Shown here piece after piece: positions 53,545 through 64,000 of a stretch of 64,000 nucleotides of DNA. The DNA lies in NCBI GenBank assembly GCA_036267635.1, contig DATAVR010000009.1, positions 13,122-77,121 on the forward strand. The letters are read 5' to 3'. The notes beneath the pieces are model-generated. The model made no database searches. It had not been told where the DNA came from and saw only the letters and a program-made list of their open reading frames with translations. The position numbers and the translations under genes are program-made. Position 1 is the first letter of the stretch. Each line of letters begins with the position of its first letter. The DNA comes from JADGRB01 sp036267635 (GTDB lineage Bacteria > Myxococcota_A > Polyangia > Fen-1088).

Positions 53545-53928
53545 TCAATTGAGGAGCTGCGGCGGCGTGAGCCCGAACGGCGCGACCTCGGCGTCGAACC
53601 GATCGCCGTCGCGGCTGACCATCTGGTAGCTGCCGCGCATCGTCCCCGTCGCCGTGGCGATCACACACCAACTGGTGTACTCGAACTCTTCGCCCGGGCG
53701 CAAAACCGGCTGCGCGCCGACCACCCCCTCGCCGCGCACCTCCTGTACCGCACCGAACGAATCGGTGATGATCCAGTGGCGGCTCTTGAGCTCGACCGTG
53801 ACGGGGCCCCGGTTGGCGATGGTGACCGTGTAAGCGAAAGCGTATTGCCGGGCGTGCGGCGACGAGCGCTCAGGGATGTACTCGCTGCGAACCGTGACCA
53901 GAATTCCCCGTGTGAGTGCGGACGACAT
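53545..53928 (-). CDS. apaG: ApaG/CorD-type protein
   Basis: This 127-residue protein has the single fibronectin-III-like fold of ApaG. Conserved blocks are YAFAYTVTIANRG, SRHWIITD, VRGEGVVG and MRGSYQMV. ApaG occurs near rRNA modification and Ap4A hydrolase genes in enterobacteria; its molecular role is not settled. It is divergent from phhB with a 66 bp gap. Confidence 0.93.
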   Translation of the reverse strand: MSSALTRGILVTVRSEYIPERSSPHARQYAFAYTVTIANRGPVTVELKSRHWIITDSFGAVQEVRGEGVVGAQPVLRPGEEFEYTSWCVIATATGTMRGSYQMVSRDGDRFDAEVAPFGLTPPQLLN

Positions 53929-53994
53929 CGACGTTTACGGGACAACCGTGCCAAAATCGGGCGATGCGTTCAAGAGCAGCCGGACGGAGGTGAC

Positions 53995-54333
53995 ATGCAG
54001 CTCCACGAAAAGCACTGCGCTCCCTGCGAGATGGGTGTCCCGCCGTTCGACGACGCCACGGTGAAGATGTTCCTCAGCGAGGTGCGCGGCTGGGGGCTGC
54101 GGGCGGAGCCGGGGCACCCCGCGCAGATCGCCAAGCGCTTCGAGTTCGCCGATTTTCTGGGGGCGATGGCCTTCGTCGGCAAGATGGGGGCGCTGGCCGA
54201 AGAGGAGGGGCACCACCCCGACTTTTGCGTCCACTACAGCCGCGTCGACGTGACGCTCTCGACGCACGCCGCGCGCGGCCTCACCGAAAACGACTTCATC
54301 CTGGCGTCCAAGCTGGACGCGATCGTCTCCTGA
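53995..54333 (+). CDS. phhB: 4a-hydroxytetrahydrobiopterin dehydratase (PCD/DCoH)
   Basis: This 112-residue pterin dehydratase has the active-site motif EGHHPDFCVHYSRVDV and the later THAARGLTENDF. It recycles the pterin cofactor of aromatic amino-acid hydroxylases, or has a related role, since no hydroxylase gene is present here. The ATG is preceded by GGAGGT. Its stop overlaps the next start (TGATG). An extra Cys pair (HCAPC) at the N-terminus is common in bacterial members. Confidence 0.92.
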   Translation: MQLHEKHCAPCEMGVPPFDDATVKMFLSEVRGWGLRAEPGHPAQIAKRFEFADFLGAMAFVGKMGALAEEEGHHPDFCVHYSRVDVTLSTHAARGLTENDFILASKLDAIVS

Positions 54334-55295
54334 TGGCCACGCGGGGCGTGGCCATCACGGGTGCGACCGGGCTCATCGGCACGGCGCTGGCGGCCTCCTG
54401 CGCGCGCGACGGAATACGGGTGGCGGCGCTGGTGCGCGACACCGCGCGCGGGGCGGAGCGGCTGCCGTCGGCGACGCTGCACGCCTGGGACGCCACCAGC
54501 GGGCCGCCGCCCGACGCGGCGTTCGAGGGGGTCGACGTCGTCGTGAACCTGATCGGCGAGTCGATCTCCAGCGGGCGCTGGAGCGAGGCGCGCAAGAAGC
54601 GGCTGCGCGACAGCCGGGTGGTCGCCACGCGGGCGCTGGTCGACGTGCTGCGCGGGCTGCCGGTCCGGCCGCGCCTGCTCATCTCCGCCTCCGGCGTCGG
54701 GTTTTACGGCGATCGCGGGACCGAGATCCTGACCGAGGCCTCGGGGGTCGGGCAGGGGTTCGCCGCCGAGCTCTCGCGCGACTGGGAGGCGGAGGCGATG
54801 AAGGCGACGGAGATCGGCCTGCGCGTGGTGCTGCTGCGCAGCGGCCTCGTGCTGGCCAAGGAGGGGGGGATCCTGCGCAAGATCTTGCCGCCGTTCCGGA
54901 TCGGCCTCGGCGGGAAGATCGGCAGCGGAACCCAGTGGATGCCCTGGATTCACCTCGACGACGAGATCGGCCTCATCCGCCACGCGATGGAGCACGAGGC
55001 GGTCGAGGGGCCGCTCAACCTGGTCGCGCCCGAGCCGGTCACCAACGGTGAGTTCGTGCGGGCGCTCGGCGAGGCGCTGGGACGCCCCACGGCGCTGACC
55101 GCGCCGGCGTTCGCGCTGCGGCTGGCGTTCGGCGCGATGACCGACGAGCTCCTGCTGGCCAGCCAGCGGGCCATGCCGGTGCGGACGCTGGAGACCGGGT
55201 ACACGTTTCGCCATCCGCTGTTGCGGGAGGCGCTGGGGGAGCTCGTCGCCAAGGGGCGGAGCGGGGAAGCGGCGGCCACCGCCAGCTCGACCTAG
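54333..55295 (+). CDS. TIGR01777-family NAD(P)-binding epimerase-like protein
   Basis: This 320-residue protein is of the SDR39U1/YfcH group. It has the N-terminal Rossmann motif AITGATGLIG, the conserved VVNLIGESIS, SASGVGFYGDRG and WIHLDDEIGLI, and the C-terminal DUF1731 region ending around YTFRHP. Family members have been linked to cell-division and plastid functions; the reaction is unknown. It is translationally coupled to phhB. Confidence 0.9.
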   Translation: MATRGVAITGATGLIGTALAASCARDGIRVAALVRDTARGAERLPSATLHAWDATSGPPPDAAFEGVDVVVNLIGESISSGRWSEARKKRLRDSRVVATRALVDVLRGLPVRPRLLISASGVGFYGDRGTEILTEASGVGQGFAAELSRDWEAEAMKATEIGLRVVLLRSGLVLAKEGGILRKILPPFRIGLGGKIGSGTQWMPWIHLDDEIGLIRHAMEHEAVEGPLNLVAPEPVTNGEFVRALGEALGRPTALTAPAFALRLAFGAMTDELLLASQRAMPVRTLETGYTFRHPLLREALGELVAKGRSGEAAATASST

Positions 55296-55320
55296 GGGCA
55301 CCGAGGGGAGGGGGAAGAAG

Positions 55321-56698
<1,378 letters not shown>

Positions 56699-56724
<26 letters not shown>

Positions 56725-58408
56725 TCCTCCGGGCTCCGCGCTGGCGGCGGCGGAGGCTCTGGGGCTCGGACGTGGGCGTCACCGGATCGACATCGTCGAA
56801 TCGACGCGCGACGCCCGCAAGAAGATCGAAGAGGTGTCAGAGGCGCGGCCGTACGACTTCGTGTTGCTGCACCCCCAGCGCCTGGCCAGCCCGCCCCCGG
56901 CCGCCGGCGACCTGCTGCGCGAGACCTTCGACGTGTTCGAGGATGGCGTCTGCCTGGTGGCGCCCGACGGCGCGCTGGAGATCGCCAACGCCACCGGCGC
57001 GCGGCTCTACGGCGGTGGCCTGCAGGGGGAGCTCGAGGCGGTGGCCCGCGAGGCGATCTCGCGCGGCGCCACCGCCGATCGCAGCCTCTCCGACGGGGGG
57101 CGGGCGTTCGCGGTGCGCGCCTATCCTCTGCCGGGCCGGGGGGCCGTCCTCTACGTGCGCGACGCGACCGACGAGCGTGAGCGGGAGATCGGACGCCTGC
57201 AGGCCGAGAAGCTGGCCTCTATCGGGTTGCTCGCGGCGGGCGTGGCGCACGAGATCAACAACCCGGCGGCCTTCGTGCTGGCCAACATCGAGGCTCTGAC
57301 CGGGCACCTGCGTCTCGTCGAGGAGCGGCTGCGCGATCCGGACGCCGAGGGGGCGCGCGCCGGGCTCTCGGCGTTGCTGTTCGAGGCCAACGTCATCCTG
57401 CAGGAGTCGAAGGAGGGGATGGCGCGCATCCACCGGATCGTGCGCGATCTCGGCTCGTTCTCGCACAGCGACGAAGAGACGAGCGTGCCCATGAACGTCA
57501 ACCTGGCTATTGATTCCGCGCTGGGGATGCTGCGCAACGAGCTCAAGTACCGGGCGCGCGTCGAGCGCCAGCTCGGCGCCTCGCGCTTGGTGCGGGCGAG
57601 CGCGGCGCGGCTCGGGCAGGTGTTCTTGAACCTGATCCTGAACGCCGCGCAGGCGCTCGACGAGGCCGGCTCCAAGCGCAACGTGGTGACCGTACGCAGC
57701 TTCGACGACGGTCCGGAGGTGGTGGTCGAGATCTCCGACAACGGCCCGGGGATCGCGGCGGAGATCCTGCCGCGGATCTTCGAGTCGTTCTTCACCACCA
57801 AGCCGCGCGGGATGGGGACCGGCCTCGGGCTGCCGATCTCGCTGGGGATCGTCCGGACGCTGGGGGGCGAGATCATCGTCGACAGCCGCCCCGGCAAGGG
57901 GGCCACCTTCCGGGTGCGGCTCCCCGCCGACGAGAGCAGCGTCCCGGCGCGCGCGGCGACGCCGGCCCCGGTGCCGATGCGCGGCTACCCGCGCCGGCGT
58001 CTCCTGGCCATCGACGACGAGGCGCTCTTGCTCAAGGCCTACCGGCGCATGCTGGGCGACACGCACGAGCTGACGACGGCGCTGGGCGGACACGAGGCGC
58101 TGCGCATCCTCGAGCGCGACCCAGGGTTCGACGTCATCCTGTGCGATCTGCAGATGCCGGAGATGTCGGGGATGGAGGTGCACGCCGCCGTGCGCGAGCG
58201 GTTCCCCGCGCTCGGCGAGAGGTTCGTCTTCGTGACGGGCGGCGCCTTCTCCAGCGACGCGCGCAAATTTCTCGAGGACTCGGTGGCCGCCGTCATCCAG
58301 AAGCCGTTTCGGCTGGAGGACATGCTGGCGCTCATCGATCGCACCGCCGGCGGCTCGAGCTCGCCCGCGCCGTCCAGCGCCGGCCGCCCGGCGCCGCGGG
58401 TGAGCTGA
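56699..58408 (+). CDS. Histidine kinase with N-terminal pseudo-receiver, PAS-like domain and C-terminal receiver
   Basis: This 569-residue kinase starts with a receiver-like fold (RILLVDDPP, then YDFVLLHPQ) in which His58 replaces the phospho-acceptor Asp, so it cannot be phosphorylated normally. A PAS-like region (about 75-155), HisKA (His184 in VAHEINNPA) and HATPase follow, and a complete C-terminal receiver with Asp in CDLQMPEMSG. It overlaps the previous kinase gene, so the two probably act together, with one feeding the other. No dedicated response regulator with DNA-binding output is nearby. Confidence 0.92.
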
Positions 58409-58414
58409 CCCGCG

Positions 58415-58804
58415 ATGCGCGCGCGCAAGCTGGTGGTCGCCGCGCTGGTGCGCGACGGCGCGCGCATCCTGATGTCGCGGCGCCGCGCCGATCAGCCGAT
58501 GCCGGGCCTGTGGGAGTTCCCCGGCGGCAAGGTGGAGCCGGGCGAGTCGCCGACCGACGCGCTCGCGCGCGAGGTGCGCGAGGAGCTCGGCTGCGACGTC
58601 GAGCTCGGGCGCATCCACGAGGTGGTGTTTCACGCCTACCCCGAGTTCGACCTCTACATGCTGGTCTACGCGGCGACGATCTCCCGCGGCGCCCCAAGTG
58701 CGATCGAGGTCGCCGAGATCGCCTGGGTCGAGGCGGCGCGCCTCCCCGACCTCGATTTGCTCCCCGCCGACTACCCGCTGGCCCGCGCTTTGGCCGCCGG
58801 CTGA
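58415..58804 (+). CDS. mutT: NUDIX hydrolase, MutT/8-oxo-dGTP diphosphatase type
   Basis: This 129-residue NUDIX enzyme removes oxidised nucleotides. The NUDIX box is GGKVEPGESPTDALAREVREELG in pattern (G-x5-E-x7-REUxEExGU), preceded by the MutT-like LWEFPGG. The N-terminal VVAALVRDGARILMSRRR is typical of MutT. It lies six bases after the histidine kinase stop. A specific substrate is assigned by similarity only. Confidence 0.9.
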   Translation: MRARKLVVAALVRDGARILMSRRRADQPMPGLWEFPGGKVEPGESPTDALAREVREELGCDVELGRIHEVVFHAYPEFDLYMLVYAATISRGAPSAIEVAEIAWVEAARLPDLDLLPADYPLARALAAG

Positions 58805-58811
58805 TCGCCGG

Positions 58812-60431
58812 TCAGTTGGCTTCGGGCGCGGGCTCTGACGCCGGGACGGGCTCGGGCTCAGTCGGAGCCACGTGGCCCGGCTGGGCGGCGGTGACGGCCG
58901 CGCGCAGCGCCTCGCGCTCGATGGCGCGCGCGGCCTCGATCGCGTCGCGCTTGCAGGCGCCGCACATCCCCGGGGCGGCCCAGGCGCCGAGGTGGGTCTG
59001 CAGCTGGCTCTCGGGCGGCCAGTAGATGGGCGTCCCGCAGGTCTTGCACGGGATCTCCATCGTCTTTTTGTCCTTGAGGAAGTCGCTGCAAGACTGGCAA
59101 ACGCGCTCGGGCGGACGGATCTCGCGGCGCCGCTTCTTCTTGTTGTTGCGCCCCCGCTTGCCACCGGACTTGTGGTCGCCCGACTTGTCGCCGCGCGATC
59201 TGTCGGCCGATTTGTCGTCCCTTGCGGTGGCGGGGGCGCTGGCCGGCGCCTCGGCGTTGATGGCCGATGCCTCGGGCACTGCCGCTGCGGACGCCTCGGC
59301 GGCCTCTACCGCCGGCGCGTCGACTGCCCCATGATGGGCGGCCTTCTCTTCGACCTTATGTTCGACCGTCTCTTCGACCCTGGGCTCCGGCCGCACGCCG
59401 GCGGCGAGCTGGGCCTGCTTGGTCCAGGTCCAGGTTCCCTCGCAGTTCTCGGTCTTGCACGGGACCTGACGGTCCTCGAGATCGCCCATCTCCTTCGCGC
59501 AGATCTCGCAGTACTGCGGATAGGGATCGCCGGTCTTGCCGCGCACGGCGCGCGCCAGCTGACCGCCGCGCTTGTCGGTCCAGGTCCGCTTGCAGCCGCT
59601 GCGGCGGCAGGGACGCTCCACGTCCTTGAGCGCCTGGTAGATCCCGATGCAGCTCTCGCACATGCGGTGCGGCGCCTTGGGGGTCGGCTTGCCGGCCAGG
59701 CAGGCGTCGAGCTGATCGCCGCGGTTCCAGACCCAGGTCTTCTTGCAGCCCGACGTCCGGCAGCGGATCTCGCGATCGGCGATCGCGCCGAAGTCGGCCT
59801 TGCAGGCCTCGCACATCCGCCGCGGCGGCTCGTTGGAGAGCCCGCTGGCGTAGGCCTGGATCTGCTCGTCTGCCGGCCAGGTCCACTTCTGCTTGCAGCC
59901 GTTGATACCGCAGTTGACGGCGCGGTCCTTCAGCTTGCGGTAGACGCTCTCGCACTGCGCGCAACGAAGCGCCGGCGCCTCGAGCTCCGTCTCCGGCGCG
60001 CCGGCCAGGAGTTGGGCCTTGCGGGTGAAGATCGCCTGGCGCGTGCAGCCGGGCACCACGCAGGCGAGGGGCTTGTCCGCCAGCGCGGCCAGCTTCGCTT
60101 CACAGCCGGCGCACATTCCGCGCGGCGCCTGGCGGCTGGTGGCAAAGGCCTCCAGCTGATCCTTCGCGCTCCAGGTCCAGGTGCCGTCGCAGCCCGGGCG
60201 GTCGCAGGGGCGCTGGGCATCCTTGGCGCGCGCGAACCTCTCGCGGCAGGGATCGCACATCGACGACGCCGGATCGGACGGGTCGGCCGCGCCGCGACCG
60301 CCGATGTTTAGACCGAGCTTGGCCCCCTTGCCGCCGGCGATCGAAATCCAGGTGCGCGTGCATCCGGAAACGGAACAGGGCGATGACTTGGCCCCCAGGC
60401 GATCGGCGAGCGTAAAACCGGCGAGACCCAT
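58812..60431 (-). CDS. Eight-fold zinc-ribbon repeat protein of unknown function
   Basis: This 539-residue protein consists largely of eight zinc-ribbon units. Six have the pattern C-x4-C, x3 then an aromatic block such as TWTW, a Q-L/I pair, and M/R-C-x2-C, with first cysteines at 19, 76, 124, 174, 224 and 275. The seventh (C325, C330, C445, C448) is split by a 110-residue Ala/Glu and Lys/Arg linker. The last is C462-x2-C465 with C490-x2-C493. The basic stretch at about 405-437 suggests binding to nucleic acid. No family is recognised. ATG 60431 gives the best N-terminus; an ATG at 60497 is possible. It is divergent from tig. Confidence 0.75.
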   Translation of the reverse strand: MGLAGFTLADRLGAKSSPCSVSGCTRTWISIAGGKGAKLGLNIGGRGAADPSDPASSMCDPCRERFARAKDAQRPCDRPGCDGTWTWSAKDQLEAFATSRQAPRGMCAGCEAKLAALADKPLACVVPGCTRQAIFTRKAQLLAGAPETELEAPALRCAQCESVYRKLKDRAVNCGINGCKQKWTWPADEQIQAYASGLSNEPPRRMCEACKADFGAIADREIRCRTSGCKKTWVWNRGDQLDACLAGKPTPKAPHRMCESCIGIYQALKDVERPCRRSGCKRTWTDKRGGQLARAVRGKTGDPYPQYCEICAKEMGDLEDRQVPCKTENCEGTWTWTKQAQLAAGVRPEPRVEETVEHKVEEKAAHHGAVDAPAVEAAEASAAAVPEASAINAEAPASAPATARDDKSADRSRGDKSGDHKSGGKRGRNNKKKRRREIRPPERVCQSCSDFLKDKKTMEIPCKTCGTPIYWPPESQLQTHLGAWAAPGMCGACKRDAIEAARAIEREALRAAVTAAQPGHVAPTEPEPVPASEPAPEAN

Positions 60432-60556
60432 GGCGAGGGGCCTATGCTGACCGAAACCCCCGCAGGCGTGCAAGGCGAAATCGCGCAACGGGCCCATGGC
60501 GACCCCGTGTCAGCTTGCGCCGGCAGGACGGCGAGGGTAGACAAGGCCCCTTTCCC

Positions 60557-61938
60557 ATGCAGATCACGATTGAAGACCTCTCGCCCGTCGAAAAGAAGGT
60601 CGAGTTCGAGCTCCCCTGGTCCGACGTCGCGCCAAAGCTCGACAAGGCCTACGACTCCCTGCGCCGTGGCGTGAAGATGCCCGGCTTCCGCCCGGGCAAG
60701 GTCCCGCGGGCGATTCTCGAGCGGATGTACCGCCGCCAGGTCGAGGACGAGGTGGCCCGCGAGCTGGTCGAGCGGTCGCTCGGCCAAGCGATTCAGGAGA
60801 ACCAGATCCAGCCGGTGGCGCCCCCCGCGGTCGCCGAGATCGAGATCAAGACCGGCGCGCCATTCAAGTTTTCGGCGCGGGTCGAGGTCCGATCGCAGGT
60901 CACCCCCAAGGACTACGCCGGCATCCCGGTCAACCGCCGCCCGCCCCAGGTCACCGACGAGCAGATCGCCGAGGCGCTCGAGGGCTACCGCCGCCGCCTG
61001 ACGCAGTTCAAGCCGGTGGATGGGCGCACGGAGACGGGCGACGCCGACCTCGTGCGGGCCGAGATCTCCGGCAAGGTCGGAGAGCACAAGATCAAAAAGC
61101 GTGAGCTGCTGGTCGACCTGGAAGACGACGCGGGGGGACCGCTGCCGGGCCTGGCCAGCCGGCTGCGCGGCAAGCCGATCGGCGGCGACGCGCCGATCGA
61201 GGTCGACTACACGCTGCCGGCAGAGGGGGTTCCCACCGAGATGGCCGGGCGGCACGTCCACCTTCACGTCAGCGTCAAAGAGGTACGTGAGAAGCAGGTC
61301 CCGGCGCTCGACGACGAGCTGGCCAAGGACACCGGCGAGGCCGACACGCTCGAGGGGCTGCGCGCCAAGGTGCGTGAGAAGCTGGTCGAGACCGACAACA
61401 CGCGGATCAAGCGAGAGGTGGAGCGCGCGCTCATCAAGGAGCTGGTGAAGCGCAACGAGTTCCCGATCGCGCCGGCGCTGGTCGATCGCTACGCGCAGGC
61501 GATCGTCAACCGGGCCAAGAGCCAGCTCATGAGGATGGGGATCGACGTCGAGTCGGTCGACGACGGCAAGATGCGCCTCGAGGTGAAGACCGAAGCCGAG
61601 GAGGAGGCGCGGGGCGCGATCCTGCTGCAAGCGATCGGCGAGCGGGAGGGGATCACCGCCGGCGACGCCGACGTGCAAAAGCGGATCGCCGAGCTGGCGG
61701 CCGGACGCAACGAGAGCCCCAAACAGCTGCGCGCCGAGCTGGAGAAGGACCATCGCATCCACCAGATCGAGACGCAGATCCGCGAACAGAAGACGCTTGA
61801 TCTGCTGATCTCGCAGGCTAAGATCACCGACGGCGAGCCGGCGCCTTCGTTGATCGTGACGCCCGAGCAGGCCCGCCAGGAAGCCGCCTCGGCGCAGAAG
61901 CCGAAAAAGAAACCGTCCTCGAAGAAGGAACCCACGCC

Positions 61939-61942
<4 letters not shown>
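60557..61942 (+). CDS. tig: Trigger factor
   Basis: This ribosome-associated chaperone and peptidyl-prolyl isomerase has 461 residues: an N-terminal ribosome-binding domain with the signature GFRPGKVPR, a PPIase (FKBP-like) domain and a C-terminal helical chaperone domain ending in a Lys-rich tail. The ATG at 60557 begins QITIEDLSPVEKK, the usual N-terminus. It is the first gene of the tig-clpP-clpX protein quality-control cluster, with the ATGA overlap to clpP. Confidence 0.95.
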
Positions 61943-62574
<632 letters not shown>

Positions 62575-62584
62575 CGGCCGGGCG

Positions 62585-62887
62585 GTGGTCAAGCACATCG
62601 TCTTCTGGAAGCTGAAGTCGGAGGCGCACGGCCGTCCGGCGGCCGAGAACGCCCGCGCGATCAAGGAGAAGCTGGAGGCCCTGCGGGGACGAATCCCTGG
62701 TCTCTTGCGGATCGAGGTCGGGCTCGACTTCAGCCGGACGGACAGCTCCTGCGACCTCGCGCTCACTTCGGAGTTCGAGTCGCGCGGCGCGCTCGACGCC
62801 TACCAGGCCCACCCGGAGCACAAGGCGGTGATGCCCTTCATCCTGGAGGCGCGCAGCGGACGGTACCTGGTCGACTACGAGACCTGA
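62585..62887 (+). CDS. Dabb (stress-responsive A/B barrel) domain protein
   Basis: This 100-residue protein has the ferredoxin-like Dabb fold, recognised by VKHIVFWKLK at the start, IPGLLRIEVGLDF and the FESRGALDAYQAHPEHKAV helix with its conserved His. Dabb proteins form dimeric barrels, in several families as cyclases or stress proteins; a function cannot be given here. The GTG start lies ten bases after clpP. Its place between clpP and clpX is unusual. Confidence 0.85.
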   Translation: MVKHIVFWKLKSEAHGRPAAENARAIKEKLEALRGRIPGLLRIEVGLDFSRTDSSCDLALTSEFESRGALDAYQAHPEHKAVMPFILEARSGRYLVDYET

Positions 62888-62908
62888 CCCGCCGGCACAA
62901 CGATGTGC

Positions 62909-62914
62909 TACATT
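62909..62914 (+). promoter_or_regulatory. -10-like hexamer TACATT upstream of clpX
   Basis: TACATT lies seven bases before the GTG start of clpX. An in-frame TAG directly before the GTG rules out upstream starts, and no Shine-Dalgarno sequence is present. This is consistent with a leaderless clpX mRNA. Confidence 0.4.
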
Positions 62915-62921
62915 TTTCTAG

Positions 62922-64000
<1,079 letters not shown>

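Overview
The window is a high-GC bacterial chromosome segment packed with genes. I see no rRNA, tRNA, CRISPR array, transposase, integrase or phage gene. The gene content suits a Myxococcota (former Deltaproteobacteria, Polyangia-like) bacterium: a giant Ser/Thr kinase-ATPase-TPR protein, a tail of another TPR protein, an Mla/MCE lipid transporter, a DUF2934 protein and several Gly/Ser-linker, Cys-rich lipoproteins. The phylum is an inference from this mix; no marker gene was compared.

Layout. 1-12.1 kb: the tail of a TPR protein, an M1 aminopeptidase with an unusual membrane-anchored C-terminal extension (-), an MFS exporter, an aldehyde dehydrogenase and a rhomboid protease (-), two tandem HtrA proteases, and a membrane metallophosphoesterase (-). 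12.1-24.4 kb: a small zinc-binding protein, a Crp/Fnr regulator, alr translationally coupled to mlaE-mlaF-mlaD, then yceD-rpmF-plsX-fabH-fabD-fabG-acpP-fabF, the classic fatty-acid operon, with a good sigma70-type promoter. 24.4-30.3 kb: small unknowns, a Pro/Ala-rich secreted protein, pepP and hrpB. 30.4-37.9 kb: the kinase-ATPase-TPR gene, then an M50 protease coupled to scpA-scpB and an rluB-type pseudouridine synthase. 37.9-44.2 kb: purH-purD-purE-tsaC, a DUF1015 protein and a TrmN6-like methyltransferase. 44.2-50.3 kb: a methyltransferase, an OmpA-type lipoprotein with its small partner and mazG on the minus strand, then phoH, a GAF-HD-GYP gene and ybeY. 50.3-53.5 kb: an accessory patch of lipoproteins, including a three-member paralogous family with one frameshifted copy. 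53.5-64 kb: apaG, phhB, an epimerase-like gene, two overlapping histidine kinases, mutT, an eight-fold zinc-ribbon protein (-), and tig-clpP-(Dabb)-clpX, with clpX running off the right edge.

How the genes work together. Envelope and lipid functions dominate: fatty-acid and phospholipid initiation (plsX, fab), phospholipid trafficking (mla), peptidoglycan precursor supply (alr), periplasmic quality control (two HtrA) and intramembrane proteolysis (rhomboid, M50). Cytosolic protein quality control is tig-clpP-clpX. Chromosome condensation (scpAB), purine synthesis, ribosome maturation (ybeY, rluB, rpmF) and nucleotide cleaning (mazG, mutT) complete the housekeeping set.

Themes across the window. 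Many genes overlap by four bases (ATGA, GTGA, TTGA and one apparent CTGA). At least eight genes lack a visible Shine-Dalgarno sequence and instead have a TANNNT -10-like hexamer 6-8 bases before the start codon, suggesting frequent leaderless mRNAs. Two related long palindromes sit at gene 3' ends. The candidates I would follow up first are the eight-zinc-ribbon protein, the leaderless-start pattern, the degenerate-cyclase-containing kinase, and the HD-GYP gene lying between phoH and ybeY.
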